A stretch of DNA of 64,000 bases from Leifsonia shinshuensis. Its GTDB lineage: Bacteria; Actinomycetota; Actinomycetes; Actinomycetales; Microbacteriaceae. How positions within the stretch are numbered: position 1 is the first letter of the stretch; each line of letters starts with the position of its first letter. Below the pieces are notes generated by a model. That model ran no database searches. It had not been told where the DNA came from and saw nothing but the letters and a program-made list of their open reading frames with translations. This document shows, piece after piece, positions 1 to 8,869 of this stretch. The stretch spans positions 806,001-870,000 of the forward strand of contig NZ_CP043641.1 in assembly GCF_014217625.1 (NCBI RefSeq), read 5' to 3'. A program made the translations under genes and the position numbers.

Positions 1-368
1 AACTGCACGTCGATGTGCACCGTCGACCACGCCGTGGACAGGTTGGCCCAGTCGACGCCATGCGGCCAGAGCGCCATCGGCGTGGCCAGGGTGTCCTGGG
101 TCGGGGTGATCGCCGACTTCGCCAGCCAGAGCAGCGGGCCCAGGCCCACGATCAGCAGCACGACGAGCAGCGCGGCGTTGACGATCCGGCTGCTCCAGCG
201 GACGCCCGGCCTGCGGCGGTCGGAGATCGAGAGGATGCCGCGGTCCGCGGAGTCCTCGCTGGGACGGCGGCGCCTGCGGCGGCGTGGCGGCTCGGTGCGA
301 GCGCCCTCCTCGACGACGTCGGTGACGACTTTCCGGACCTCGGGCGGGAGCTGGGTGGAGGTGGTCAA
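1..368 (-). CDS. Carbohydrate ABC transporter permease, MalG type (partial, runs off the left edge)
   Basis: Second inner-membrane permease of a sugar ABC importer. Only the first ~122 codons are present. The translation has a long basic, Arg-rich cytoplasmic N-terminus, then a first membrane segment (IVNAALLVVLLIVGLGPLLW) followed by a KSAITPTQDTLATP loop of the kind seen in MalG/CUT1 permeases. The start is placed at a TTG (368-366) that overlaps the TGA of the upstream permease (367-365), with a GGAG 6 nt before it, so translation is probably coupled. It is the last visible gene of the alpha-glucoside operon. The TTG start is an inference; no ATG or GTG in this frame fits better. Confidence 0.8.
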   Translation of the reverse strand, partial: MTTSTQLPPEVRKVVTDVVEEGARTEPPRRRRRRRPSEDSADRGILSISDRRRPGVRWSSRIVNAALLVVLLIVGLGPLLWLAKSAITPTQDTLATPMALWPHGVDWANLSTAWSTVHIDVQ

Positions 369-1294
369 TTCTGGCTCCAGGACTTGGTGAGACGGAAGTA
401 GACGAGGGACAGCACGGCCAGGAACGCGGCGAGCATGAGGCTCAGCGCGGTCGCGGCGCCGTAGTCGCCGCCGAGCGAGTTCTGGAACGCGTAGCGGTAG
501 ATCAGCAGCAGGATGGTGACCGTGGAGTCCACCGGCCCTCCGCCCGTGAACAGGAACGGCTCCAGGAAGACCTGCGCCGTCCCGATGATCTGCAGGATCA
601 GCGTGATGAGCAGCACGGCGCGCAGCTGCGGCAGGGTGACGTGCCAGATCTTCTTCCAGATCCCGGCGCCGTCGACCTCCGCCGCGTCGTACAGCTCGGG
701 CGCGACGCCCGTGATCGCGGCCAGGTAGATGATGATCGTCCCGCCCGCGGCGGCCCAGGTGGCCTCGACGACGAGGGAGGGCATCGCCTGCGTGGCGGAC
801 TGGATCCATGGCTGCGGCGGGATGCCCACCCAGCCGAGGATCGTGTTGAAAACGCCGTCAGGGCGGGCGTCGTAGAAGAACTTCCAGAGCAGCACCGCGA
901 CCACCGGCGGCACGACCACCGGCAGGTAGGCCAGCGCGCTGTAGAGGCCCTTCGCACGCTTGACCTCGCTCATCAGCACCGCCGCGATCAGCGGAACCGG
1001 GTAGCCGAGGATCAGCGCGAGGAAGGCGAACCAGGCGGTGTTGCCGACCGCCGTCCAGAACAGCGGGTCGTTCACCACCTGGACGAAGTTGTCCCAGCCG
1101 ACCCAGGTCGGCGCCGAGACCAGGTTGGTGTGCTGGAAGCTCATCACCACGCTGCGGACGATGGGCCACCAGGAGAAGACGCCGAAGATCACGAGCATCG
1201 GGATCAGGAAGAGCAGGGTGGTGAGGCCGCCGCCGCGCACCCAGGTGAGGGGCGACCTCCGGCGGGCGGAGTGTGGTCGGTCGATCTCTGTCAT
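365..1294 (-). CDS. Carbohydrate ABC transporter permease, MalF/UgpA type
   Basis: Inner-membrane permease subunit of a CUT1-family sugar importer, 309 aa. It has about six hydrophobic segments; the first (TTLLFLIPMLVIFGVFSWWP) begins near residue 25. The EAA-type cytoplasmic loop ELYDAAEVDGAGIWKKIWHV lies near residues 200-220 and is where the ATPase subunit docks. No ATPase gene is in the operon; in actinobacteria a shared MsiK-type ATPase often energises such importers (established for the family, inference here). The gene lies 59 nt downstream of the binding-protein gene, with a strong hairpin between them. Confidence 0.93.
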   Translation of the reverse strand: MTEIDRPHSARRRSPLTWVRGGGLTTLLFLIPMLVIFGVFSWWPIVRSVVMSFQHTNLVSAPTWVGWDNFVQVVNDPLFWTAVGNTAWFAFLALILGYPVPLIAAVLMSEVKRAKGLYSALAYLPVVVPPVVAVLLWKFFYDARPDGVFNTILGWVGIPPQPWIQSATQAMPSLVVEATWAAAGGTIIIYLAAITGVAPELYDAAEVDGAGIWKKIWHVTLPQLRAVLLITLILQIIGTAQVFLEPFLFTGGGPVDSTVTILLLIYRYAFQNSLGGDYGAATALSLMLAAFLAVLSLVYFRLTKSWSQN

Positions 1295-1316
1295 GTGCGA
1301 GGGCTTTCGTGCGAGG

Positions 1317-1347
1317 GGCCGGCGGGACGCGTGACGTCCCGCCGGCC
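1317..1347 (-). terminator. Intra-operon hairpin between binding protein and permease genes
   Basis: A perfect 13-bp stem (1317-1329 with 1335-1347) and a 5-nt loop sit immediately 3' of the binding-protein stop codon. There is no T-run after it. In maltose-type operons such hairpins lower permease expression relative to the binding protein by partial termination or 3' end protection; that role is inferred here. Confidence 0.65.
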
Positions 1348-1353
1348 GGGTGG

Positions 1354-2730
1354 CTACTTGTCGGCGTCGACGAGCTTCTGGATGTTCGTGTCGACCGTGG
1401 TCAGGAGCTGGTCGATGTTCGCGTTCTTGTCCGTCAGCACGGCCTGCACGACCGAGTCGAGGGCGCCGTAGAGCTCCTGCGTGTGCTTGTTCGGCTCCGG
1501 GACCAGGTTCGCGTCGAAGATCTTGTCAGTGAACGGCGCCACGTTCTCCAGCGGGATGTTCACCTCGTCCTTGATCCACTGCATGTTCTGGTCGTAGGTC
1601 GCCTTGTCGAAGACCGGGAGGGTCGGCACGCCGACCGGCTGGCCCGACTTGGCGAGGACCTTCGCGTCCGCGACGGCCTGATCCTGGTTGAGCAGCTTCT
1701 GCATGTAGTAGAAGTCGATCCACTTCACCGCCGCGTCCTTCTGCGCCTGCGATGACTTCGGGCTGACCGCCGCGACGTTGCCGCCGACGAGGACGCCGGC
1801 GTTCTTGTCGCTGGTGTCGACGGGCAGCATCGTCAGGCCGTAGCTCTTCGGGTCGACGTGGTTCTGCTGCACCAGCGAGGTGAGCACATCGGAGCCCGAC
1901 GGGTACATCGCGATCTGGCCGGCGCCGAACGCCTGGTTGATGCCGCTCCAGTCGAGCAGGAAGTTGCTGCCGACAGAGTTGTCGCTCCAGCGGAGGTCGT
2001 GCAGCCACTGCAGCGCGTCCTTGGTGACCGCGTTGTCGGCCGTGACCTTCGTCTTGCCGTTCTCGACGGTCTCCATCCTGCCGCCGCGCGCGTACGTCGT
2101 GGTGGTCAGCTCCCAGCCGCCGGTGTTGCCCTGCGTCATCTGCATGTAGCCCGCGACGCCCGGCACCTTCTCGGAGATGATCTTCGCGTCGGCGCGGACC
2201 TCGTCCCAGGTCGTCGGCGGCTTGTCCGGGTCGAGGCCGGCCTTCTGGAAGATGTCGCGGTTGTAGGACAGACCCATGGCGTACGGGCCGTACGGGATCC
2301 CGTAGATCTTGTCGCCGCTCTTGGCCACGGCCAGCACGTTCTCGTTGAACTTCTTCGCGTACGGCAGCTTGTCGACCTCGGCGGTGATGTCGGCGAGCTG
2401 GCCCGCCTGCAGCAGCGACTGGGAGTCGGTGAAGGGCACGTTGAAGACGTCGGGGAGGGTGCCGCCGGCGAGCTGGGTCGCGAACGTCGGCCCGGTCCAC
2501 TGGTACTCCTCGGACTTGATCACGATGTTCGGGTTCGCCTTCTCGAACTCCTTGACGCGATCGTCGAACGCCTTGAAGGCGGCCTTGTCGCTGCCCGGGA
2601 TGAGGCTGGCGACAGTGATGTGGACTTTGCCGTCGCTGGAGTCCGAGCCGGACGACGAGCATCCGGCCAGGAGCCCGACTCCGGCGATGGTGACCGCGGC
2701 GACGGCCGCGATCGTTCTCGGTGACTTCAT
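1354..2730 (-). CDS. Extracellular sugar-binding lipoprotein (ABC importer)
   Basis: Substrate-binding protein of the sugar importer, anchored outside the membrane, 458 aa. The N-terminus is a lipoprotein signal peptide: KSPR, then a hydrophobic stretch, then the lipobox LLAGC with the modified Cys at residue 24 and a Ser/Gly/Asp-rich linker. The body matches the SBP type 1 family (MalE-like): near residue 100 DVFNVPFTDSQSLLQAGQL, then a GIPYGPYAMGLSYNRDIFQ segment. The length is normal for the family. It lies between the GH13 gene and the permease genes on the same strand. The substrate is probably an alpha-glucoside (maltose, trehalose or sucrose type), judged from the linked alpha-glucosidase. 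Confidence 0.93.
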   Translation of the reverse strand: MKSPRTIAAVAAVTIAGVGLLAGCSSSGSDSSDGKVHITVASLIPGSDKAAFKAFDDRVKEFEKANPNIVIKSEEYQWTGPTFATQLAGGTLPDVFNVPFTDSQSLLQAGQLADITAEVDKLPYAKKFNENVLAVAKSGDKIYGIPYGPYAMGLSYNRDIFQKAGLDPDKPPTTWDEVRADAKIISEKVPGVAGYMQMTQGNTGGWELTTTTYARGGRMETVENGKTKVTADNAVTKDALQWLHDLRWSDNSVGSNFLLDWSGINQAFGAGQIAMYPSGSDVLTSLVQQNHVDPKSYGLTMLPVDTSDKNAGVLVGGNVAAVSPKSSQAQKDAAVKWIDFYYMQKLLNQDQAVADAKVLAKSGQPVGVPTLPVFDKATYDQNMQWIKDEVNIPLENVAPFTDKIFDANLVPEPNKHTQELYGALDSVVQAVLTDKNANIDQLLTTVDTNIQKLVDADK

Positions 2731-2776
2731 TGTCGGAATGTTCCTTTCAGGTGGGTGGTGAGGGTTCTCCGGCGGC

Positions 2777-4453
2777 TCAGTGCTGTGTTCGAAGCCACGC
2801 CGTGGAGTCGGGAGGCAGCATTCCGCCGTCGAGCGGGCTGCTGCTGAGCAGGATGGCGGCGTGCGCCGGCAGCGCGACCGGCTCCGCCGAGAGGTTGGTG
2901 ACGTTCAGGAACGCGCCGCCGCGGGCGAACGCGAGCACGCCCTCCGGTGCCTCGGCCCAGGAGAGCGGGCCGTCCCCGAGCCCGGGCTCCGCACGCCGGA
3001 TCCGCAGTGCCTGGGTGTACAGCCACAGCATCGAGGCGGGATCGCTCTGCTGCGCCTGGACGGTCAGGGCCGCCCAGGCGGCGGGCTGCGGGAGCCACGG
3101 CTCCCCGGCCGCGCTATCGGGGCTGAAGCCGAACGGGGAGGCTGTCCCGCGCCACGGCAGCGGCACCCGGCAGCCGTCCCGGCCCGGGTCCACGCCGCCG
3201 GAACGGAAGTGCATCGGGTCCTCGATGCGGTCGGCCGGCAGGTCCTCCACCTCCGGCAGGCCGAGCTCGTCGCCCTGGTAGAGGTACAGCGAGCCGGGCA
3301 GCGCCGCCGTGAGCAGGGCCGCGGCGCGCGAGCGGCGGCGGCCGAGGTCGAGGTCGGTCGGAGTCCCACTGCGCTTGGCGGCGAAGGCGAACGAGCTGTC
3401 CGCCCGGCCGTAGCGCGTCACCGGGCGGGTGACGTCGTGGTTGGAGAGCACCCAGGTGCTCGGCGCGCCCACGGGGGCGTGTGCGGCCAGGGTCTGATCG
3501 ATCGAGGCGCGCAGCTCGCCGGCGTCCCAGGCCCGGGCGAGGAAGTCGAAGTTGAAGGCTGTGTGCAGCTCGTCCGGCCGCAGGTACTTCGCGAACCGGT
3601 CGATGTCCGGCAGCCAGATCTCCCCCACGAGCACCCGGGTGCCGTCGTAGGAGTCGGCCAGCTCCCGCCAGTTGCGGTAGATCTCGTGCAGCTCGTCGCG
3701 GTCCTGGTTGGGGTGCTCGCCGGGGCCCGGCGCTGCCGGCACCTCGGGCAGCGCCGGATCCTTGATCAGCAGCGCCGCCGAGTCGATGCGCACGCCCGCG
3801 ACGCCGCGATCGAACCAGAAGCGCAGGATGTCCTCGTGCTCGCGCCGGACGTCCGGATGATTCCAGTTCAGGTCGGGCTGCTGCTGGCTGAACAGGTGGA
3901 GGTACCACTCCCCCGGTGTGCCGTCTGCGTTCACGGTGCGCGTCCAGGTGTCGCCGGAGAAGTTGGACACCCAGCCGGTCGGCAGCTCGTCGCCGCGCTC
4001 GCCGCGGCCAGGACGGAACCAGAACCGCTCGCGCTCCGGCGATCCAGGTCCGGCCGCCAGCGCCGCCTGGAACCACGGATGCCGGTCCGAGACGTGGTTG
4101 GGGACGATGTCGATGATGGTGCGGATGCCGAGCTCGAGCGCCTCCCGGATCAGCGCCTCCGCCTCGGCCAGGTCGCCGAACGCCGGGTTGATGCGGCGGT
4201 AGTCCGCCACGTCGTAGCCGCCGTCCGCCAGCGGCGAGTCGTACCAGGGCGTGAACCAGATCGCGTCGACGCCGAGGTCCCGCAGATAGCCGAGGTGCTG
4301 TCGCACGCCCGCCAGGTCGCCGACCCCGTCGCCGTTCCCGTCCGCGAAGCTCCGCGGGTAGATCTGGTAGATGACCGCGCTGCGCCACCACTCCGGATCG
4401 TCGGCAGGCGGTGAGGGATGCGCAGCCGTCTCGGCCAGCACGGAGAGGTCCAC
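2777..4453 (-). CDS. GH13 alpha-glucosidase (oligo-1,6-glucosidase/alpha-glucosidase type)
   Basis: Cytoplasmic retaining glycoside hydrolase, 558 aa, with no signal peptide. It would split the imported oligosaccharide to glucose. GH13 landmarks are in order: VIYQIYPRSF near residue 27, IDIVPNHVSD near 114 (conserved region I), GVRIDSA near 220 with nucleophile Asp224, VGEIW with acid/base Glu278, and LSNHD with the transition-state Asp340. The start at 4453 gives a short N-terminal extension before EWWRSAVIYQ. It is the first gene of the operon after lacI; the 128-nt gap before it contains a LacI-like site. Exact bond specificity (alpha-1,4, alpha-1,6, sucrose or trehalose) cannot be read from the sequence. 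Confidence 0.92.
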   Translation of the reverse strand: MDLSVLAETAAHPSPPADDPEWWRSAVIYQIYPRSFADGNGDGVGDLAGVRQHLGYLRDLGVDAIWFTPWYDSPLADGGYDVADYRRINPAFGDLAEAEALIREALELGIRTIIDIVPNHVSDRHPWFQAALAAGPGSPERERFWFRPGRGERGDELPTGWVSNFSGDTWTRTVNADGTPGEWYLHLFSQQQPDLNWNHPDVRREHEDILRFWFDRGVAGVRIDSAALLIKDPALPEVPAAPGPGEHPNQDRDELHEIYRNWRELADSYDGTRVLVGEIWLPDIDRFAKYLRPDELHTAFNFDFLARAWDAGELRASIDQTLAAHAPVGAPSTWVLSNHDVTRPVTRYGRADSSFAFAAKRSGTPTDLDLGRRRSRAAALLTAALPGSLYLYQGDELGLPEVEDLPADRIEDPMHFRSGGVDPGRDGCRVPLPWRGTASPFGFSPDSAAGEPWLPQPAAWAALTVQAQQSDPASMLWLYTQALRIRRAEPGLGDGPLSWAEAPEGVLAFARGGAFLNVTNLSAEPVALPAHAAILLSSSPLDGGMLPPDSTAWLRTQH

Positions 4454-4528
4454 AGTGAGCCCTTCGCTTCGGGAAGCGGCCCAGGCGGGCCGCGTTGCTC
4501 ACTGAATGTAGCTATCGCGACAGAATGA

Positions 4529-4582
4529 CGCAAGAACTCAACAAGACGTAATTGGTTTGCATACTTTTGCGCTGAATTGCGT
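4529..4582 (-). promoter_or_regulatory. Promoter/operator region of the alpha-glucosidase operon
   Basis: The gap between lacI and the GH13 gene contains, on the minus strand, GCGCAAAAGTATGCAA (4572-4557). It matches the two sites in front of lacI, sharing the core GCAA(A/G)AG(T)..TGC. Another CGCAAGAACTC half-site lies at 4529-4539. Binding by the neighbouring LacI-family protein is inferred. Confidence 0.5.
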
Positions 4583-5598
4583 TACGAGACCAGGTGTGCG
4601 GCGGGTCCTGTCGACCCGCGGACAACCAGCTCCGGCTCGAACAGCAGCTCGTCGCGCAGGGCCGAGTCGCTGGAGATCTGGCGCAGCAGCAGCTCGATCA
4701 CGGTGCGGCCCATCGGCTCGATGGGCTGGCGGATGGTGGTCAGCGGAGGCTCGGTGCTGTTCATCAGCGCCGAGTCGTCGTAGCCCACGATCGACACGTC
4801 GCGCGGCACGCTCAGCCCCGCCCGCCGCACCGCGCGGATCGCGCCGAGCGCCATCGGGTCGCTCGCGCAGACGATCGCCGTCACCCCGGCCTTCAGCAGC
4901 CGGGCCGCGGCGGCCTGGCCGGCCTCCAGCGAGTAGAGGGAGTGGACGACCAGGTCCTCGTCGAGCTCCTGGCCGGCCTCTGCGAAGATCCGGCGGGCGG
5001 CGGCGAGCTTGCGCTGCGACGGGACATGGTCGCGCGGTCCGAGCAGCAGCCCGATCCGCTCATGGCCGAGCGAGCGCAGGTGGCCGAGAGCCTGCGCTGT
5101 CGCGACCGAGTCGTCGCAGGACACCGTGGCGAAGTGGAGGGCGTCGACCGGCGCGTTGACCAGCACCGTCGGCAGGTGCAGCTCGGTCAGCCGCGCGTAG
5201 TGCTCGTGCGACGCGTCCTGCTGCGCATAGGCGCCGCCGACGAAGATCACGCCGGACACCTGCTGCTGCAGGAGCAGCTCCACGTAGTCGGCTTCGGAGA
5301 TGCCGCCCGCCGTCTGCATGCACAGCACCGGCGTGTAGCCGTTCTGTGCGAGCGCGCCGCCGATGATCTCGGCGAAGGCGGGGAAGATCGGGTTCTGCAG
5401 CTCGGGCAGGACCAGCCCGACCAGGCGGGCCCGCTCGCCGCGCAGTTTGCTCGGCCGCTCGTAGCCGAGCACGTCCAGCGCGGTCAGCACCGCCTGCCGG
5501 GTCGCGTCGGAGACCCCCGGCTTGTCGTTGAGCACCCGGCTCACCGTGGCCTCGCTCACCCCGACCTTGCGCGCCACTTCGGCGAGACGTTTCGACAT
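4582..5598 (-). CDS. LacI-family transcriptional regulator
   Basis: Sugar-responsive repressor, about 338 aa. The N-terminal HTH is RLAEVARKVGVSEATVSRVL followed by the hinge-helix region; the C-terminal part is a periplasmic-binding-like sensor domain with the family signature VSIVGYDDSALMNSTEPPLT near residue 270. ATG at 5598 (MSKRLAEVA) is preferred; a GTG two codons upstream (5604) is also possible. It sits directly upstream of the GH13/ABC operon on the same strand and is its likely local regulator. Two operator-like repeats lie just 5' of its start, suggesting autoregulation. Confidence 0.92.
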   Translation of the reverse strand: MSKRLAEVARKVGVSEATVSRVLNDKPGVSDATRQAVLTALDVLGYERPSKLRGERARLVGLVLPELQNPIFPAFAEIIGGALAQNGYTPVLCMQTAGGISEADYVELLLQQQVSGVIFVGGAYAQQDASHEHYARLTELHLPTVLVNAPVDALHFATVSCDDSVATAQALGHLRSLGHERIGLLLGPRDHVPSQRKLAAARRIFAEAGQELDEDLVVHSLYSLEAGQAAAARLLKAGVTAIVCASDPMALGAIRAVRRAGLSVPRDVSIVGYDDSALMNSTEPPLTTIRQPIEPMGRTVIELLLRQISSDSALRDELLFEPELVVRGSTGPAAHLVS

Positions 5599-5610
5599 GG
5601 TCACAGTGTA

Positions 5611-5646
5611 CGCAAACTCTTGCAGATCAACGCAACTCTTTTGCAG
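5611..5646 (-). promoter_or_regulatory. Tandem LacI-like operator sites upstream of lacI
   Basis: Two imperfect inverted repeats are seen at 5611-5625 (minus: CTGCAAGAGTTTGCG) and 5631-5646 (minus: CTGCAAAAGAGTTGCG). Both share the core of the site in front of the GH13 gene. Their position, a few bases before the lacI start, fits autorepression. Confidence 0.5.
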
Positions 5647-5713
5647 CAGGTGCTTCCTGCGTGTCCGCCCGTACGCCGTCGCCTCCCGGCTCCGGCCGCC
5701 CTACGATGGCGGG

Positions 5714-6550
5714 ATGGCGTCCAAGCCGATCTCGCTGCTGCTCGCCAGCCACCCGGGACCCACTGCCGTGGTCACCGTCGTGGCGGTCGGCCTCGGCATC
5801 GGGCTCGGCTATCCGCCCGGCCGCCTCGTCGTCCTCGCGCTCGCGATCCTGCTCGGCCAGCTCTCGATCGGCTGGTCGAACGACTGGCTCGACGCCGCCC
5901 GCGACCGGGAGGTCGACCGGGCCGACAAGCCGGCTGCCCGCGGCGATGTCCCGCTCGCCCTCGTGCGCGCGTCCGCGTTCGTGGCGCTCGCCCTCGCGCT
6001 GATCGTGACCGCATTCCTCGGTATCGGCGCACTGATCGCCCACGCCGTGGCGATCGCGGGCGGCTGGGCCTACAACCTGGGCCTCAAGTCGACCGCTGCG
6101 TCGTTCGTCCCGTTCGCCGTGAGCTTCGGCCTCCTCCCGGCCATCGCCACGCTCGGCCAGGAGCACCCGGCGTGGCCGGCGCCCTGGGTCTTCGCGGCCG
6201 GCGCTCTGCTCGGGGTCGCCGCGCACGTGACCAACGTGCTGCCCGATCTCGCCGACGACGCCCGCACCGGCATCCGCGGCCTCCCGCACCGCCTCGGCAC
6301 GCGCGCCAGCGGCCTGCTCGCTTTCGGCTGCCTCGCGGTCGCGACCGTGCTGATCACGTTCGGGCCCGGCCTCCCGGTGCGCCCGCTGCTCGTCGTCGGC
6401 CTCGTCATCGGGCTGGCCGCGGTCGTCGCAGGCGTCGTCCTCCTGCTCCGGCGCAGCCCGACCCGGCTGCTCATGCAGCTCATCATGACGTGCGCGCTCG
6501 TGGACGTCGCGATGCTGGCCCTGGCCGGCCAGTCGATCGCGGCGGGTTAG
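5714..6550 (+). CDS. UbiA-family prenyltransferase
   Basis: Integral-membrane prenyltransferase, 278 aa, about 8-9 hydrophobic segments. The first Asp-rich motif is NDWLDAARDREVDRADKP (residues ~56-73), i.e. the NDxxDxxxD pattern that holds Mg-diphosphate, with the usual R/KP following. The second Asp motif is VLPDLADDARTGIRGLPHRLG near residue 180. The acceptor could be an aromatic quinone precursor or another substrate; MenA/UbiA-type assignment is not possible from sequence alone and no menaquinone genes are adjacent. The start is at MASKPIS; the reading frame is open further upstream but without a good start. It converges with and overlaps the exporter gene by 4 nt. Confidence 0.88.
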   Translation: MASKPISLLLASHPGPTAVVTVVAVGLGIGLGYPPGRLVVLALAILLGQLSIGWSNDWLDAARDREVDRADKPAARGDVPLALVRASAFVALALALIVTAFLGIGALIAHAVAIAGGWAYNLGLKSTAASFVPFAVSFGLLPAIATLGQEHPAWPAPWVFAAGALLGVAAHVTNVLPDLADDARTGIRGLPHRLGTRASGLLAFGCLAVATVLITFGPGLPVRPLLVVGLVIGLAAVVAGVVLLLRRSPTRLLMQLIMTCALVDVAMLALAGQSIAAG

Positions 6551-7968
6551 CGGGAGGCCGTCGGGCTCCCCGCGGGCGGCTCGTCGACCGTGGTCTTGAT
6601 CGGCGCAGCCGCCGGCTCGTGGTTGCGGATGCCGATGGCCGACACCACGCCGCCGACGATCAGCAGCGCCGCCGTGGCGAGCATGGCCCGGTGCATACCG
6701 TCGACGTCCAGCTTCTGGCCGATCACGATCCCGGCCATGGCGACGGTGAGGAGGCCGGCGATGCGCGCCACGGCGTTGTTGACCGCGGACCCGATGCCGG
6801 CCTGGCCCGGGTGGATGGAGCCGAGGATCGCGCTGGTCAACGGCGCGACCGTCATCGAGAGGCCGACGCCGAACAGCAGCACGGCGGGCAGCAGCTCGAA
6901 CCAGTAGTTCACCTCCGGCCCGATCATCAGCAGCCAGAGGAAGCCCGCCGACGCCACGATGGGACCGACGCCCATGAAGAACCGCGGCCCGTACTTCCCC
7001 GCCAGCCCGCCGAAGTAGCTCGACAGCAGCAGCATGCAGAGGGTCGACGGGATGAAGACGAACCCGGCGACGAACGCGGAGAACCCGACGACCTGCTGCA
7101 GGAACAGCGTGACCATCAGCGGCCCGAACGACAGCGCTCCGTAGACGAACGCCGTGGCCAGGTTGCCCACCCAGAAGTTGTGCACGGAGAAGAGCCCCAG
7201 CGGCAGCATCGGCTGCCTGACCCGCGTCTCGGCGAAGAAGAAGCCGATCAGCGACAGGATGCCGACCACGAACGGGATCCACACCCGCGGGCTCCCCCAG
7301 CCGTACGACCCCTGCTCGATGAGTGCGAACACGGTGCCGGCCAGACCGACCGAACCGAGCACGGCGCCGATGATGTCGACCCGACCCCCCATTCCCTTGT
7401 CGGTGTCACCGAGCGTCAGCATGAGCACCAGCGTGACCGCGATGGGCACCACGTTGATGACGAACACCCAGCGCCAGGACAGCGCGTCCACGAAGAAGCC
7501 GCCGACCACCGGGCCAGCGATCATCGCGATGCCGGTCCACGCCGTCCAGCGCCCGATGGCTTTGGCCTGGGCCGGCCCCTCGAACCGGGAGATGATGATC
7601 GCCAGCGACGACGGCACCAGCAGCGCTCCGGCGACGCCCTGGAGGGCGCGGGACAGCACGAGGAACACGCCGCTCGGCGCGAACGCGCACAGCAGCGAGG
7701 TGATGCCGAACCCGATCAGCCCGACGTAGAGGATGCGCTTGCGCCCGAACACGTCGGACAGCGAGCCGGCGATGAGGATCAGCGAGCCGAGCGTCACGAG
7801 GTAGGCGTCGACCACCCACTGCTGCAGCGGCAGCCCGCCGCCGAGCTCCTTGTCGATCGCCGGCAGCGCCACGTTGATGACGGCCCCGTCGAGGAACGCC
7901 ACGAAGCTGGCCAGGATCGCGATCAGGAGGACGCGCAGCTGCAGGGACGTCATCTTCTCGGTGGCCAT
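6547..7968 (-). CDS. DHA2-type MFS drug exporter (EmrB/QacA family)
   Basis: Proton-driven multidrug exporter, about 473 aa with 14 predicted membrane segments. Family features: FLDGAVINVALPAIDKELG in TM1 (motif D-like), GSLSDVFGRKRILYVG (motif A, loop 2-3), RALQGVAGALLVPSSLA (motif B in TM4) and GPVVGGFF (motif C in TM5). ATG at 7968 (MATEKM) is preferred; a TTG 12 codons upstream (8004) is possible. No regulator gene is adjacent. The substrate is unknown. Confidence 0.88.
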   Translation of the reverse strand: MATEKMTSLQLRVLLIAILASFVAFLDGAVINVALPAIDKELGGGLPLQQWVVDAYLVTLGSLILIAGSLSDVFGRKRILYVGLIGFGITSLLCAFAPSGVFLVLSRALQGVAGALLVPSSLAIIISRFEGPAQAKAIGRWTAWTGIAMIAGPVVGGFFVDALSWRWVFVINVVPIAVTLVLMLTLGDTDKGMGGRVDIIGAVLGSVGLAGTVFALIEQGSYGWGSPRVWIPFVVGILSLIGFFFAETRVRQPMLPLGLFSVHNFWVGNLATAFVYGALSFGPLMVTLFLQQVVGFSAFVAGFVFIPSTLCMLLLSSYFGGLAGKYGPRFFMGVGPIVASAGFLWLLMIGPEVNYWFELLPAVLLFGVGLSMTVAPLTSAILGSIHPGQAGIGSAVNNAVARIAGLLTVAMAGIVIGQKLDVDGMHRAMLATAALLIVGGVVSAIGIRNHEPAAAPIKTTVDEPPAGSPTASR

Positions 7969-8033
7969 GTGCTCATTCAACGACCCGGCGTGCTGATCGC
8001 GCAACCACGCACGCCGGGCGTACGGTTTCCCTC

Positions 8034-8660
8034 GTGTCCGAGCTGTCGCACTCCGAGCGATCCTCCGGGCGGCGCCGACCGACCCCGACCACGATCTCGC
8101 GGGCCGGCTGGATCGGCGTGCTCCTCATCACGGCCGTCTTCCACGCGGTGCGGGGAGCGCCCGTGGACGCGGCGATCTACGTCGCAGGGGCGGCTGTGCT
8201 CACGCTCGACGCGCTCGGCTGGCTGCGCGTCCCGCTCCGGATGCCGGCCGACCGCGACACGGTCTCCCGCCGCGTGATCGCCGGGACGCTGATCGCGGTC
8301 GCAGCCATCACTCTCGGCTTCACGCAGCTCTACAGCCCGGCCGACACCGCGATCGTGGTCGGACTCGGGGTGCTGCTGCTGCCGGTGGCGTGGGCCGACC
8401 GGTCGCGTGCGGACGCCGGGCCGCCCGGAGCCGCCGTGCGCCGCGCAGCCGTGCTCTGGTCGGTCGTCATCGTCCTCGGCTGCCTCTGGGAGATCGGCGT
8501 TTACTTCCTCGGCCGTGACCTCACCGGCAGCGAGAACGCCTTCCCCGCGCTCTCCGACCTGATCGACCCGCTGCTGGCGTCGCCGCCTGCGCGGGCGCTG
8601 CTGGTGGCGTGCTGGCTGCTCGGCGGTTATGCGCTGCTGCGGCGCGGGAGGTCGTCATGA
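8034..8660 (+). CDS. Hypothetical multi-pass membrane protein
   Basis: 208 aa, GTG start, function unknown. After a basic N-terminal tail there are about five hydrophobic helices (near residues 27-50, 80-105, 110-122, 140-162 and 185-203). No catalytic motif was recognised. It shares an ATGA overlap with the next gene, which encodes a small membrane protein, so the two are probably co-translated and may work together. Confidence 0.75.
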   Translation: MSELSHSERSSGRRRPTPTTISRAGWIGVLLITAVFHAVRGAPVDAAIYVAGAAVLTLDALGWLRVPLRMPADRDTVSRRVIAGTLIAVAAITLGFTQLYSPADTAIVVGLGVLLLPVAWADRSRADAGPPGAAVRRAAVLWSVVIVLGCLWEIGVYFLGRDLTGSENAFPALSDLIDPLLASPPARALLVACWLLGGYALLRRGRSS

Positions 8661-8863
8661 GATGGGTGACCATCGGCGGCTTCCTGCTGTGCGGCCTCCT
8701 GATCGTCCTGCTCGTCGTCCAGTCGCGCCGGCGCCCCGACCGGATCGCGCCGCTCGGCAGCCTCCTCGACCGGGTCATGGCCGATCGCGCGGCCCGGGTC
8801 ACCATCCTGCTGTTCTGGTGGTGGATCGGCTGGCACTTCCTGGTCACGCCGCCGACGGTGTGA
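8657..8863 (+). CDS. Small membrane protein (possibly DUF6186-like)
   Basis: 68 aa; start ATG at 8657 overlaps the stop of the previous gene (ATGA). It has an N-terminal transmembrane helix, a basic SRRRPDR segment, and a C-terminal hydrophobic patch rich in Trp and His (LLFWWWIGWHFLV). The Trp-rich ending resembles a small actinobacterial family of unknown function (DUF6186), but this match is from memory and uncertain. It converges on the LCP gene with only 6 nt between the stop codons. Confidence 0.7.
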   Translation: MRWVTIGGFLLCGLLIVLLVVQSRRRPDRIAPLGSLLDRVMADRAARVTILLFWWWIGWHFLVTPPTV

Positions 8864-8869
8864 CCAGCG

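Noticed and set aside
4594..8277. A 1227-codon open frame on the plus strand opposite lacI and the exporter gene
   Set aside because: High-GC shadow frame: Arg/Gly/Asp-rich, no family features, and it lies antisense to well-supported genes.
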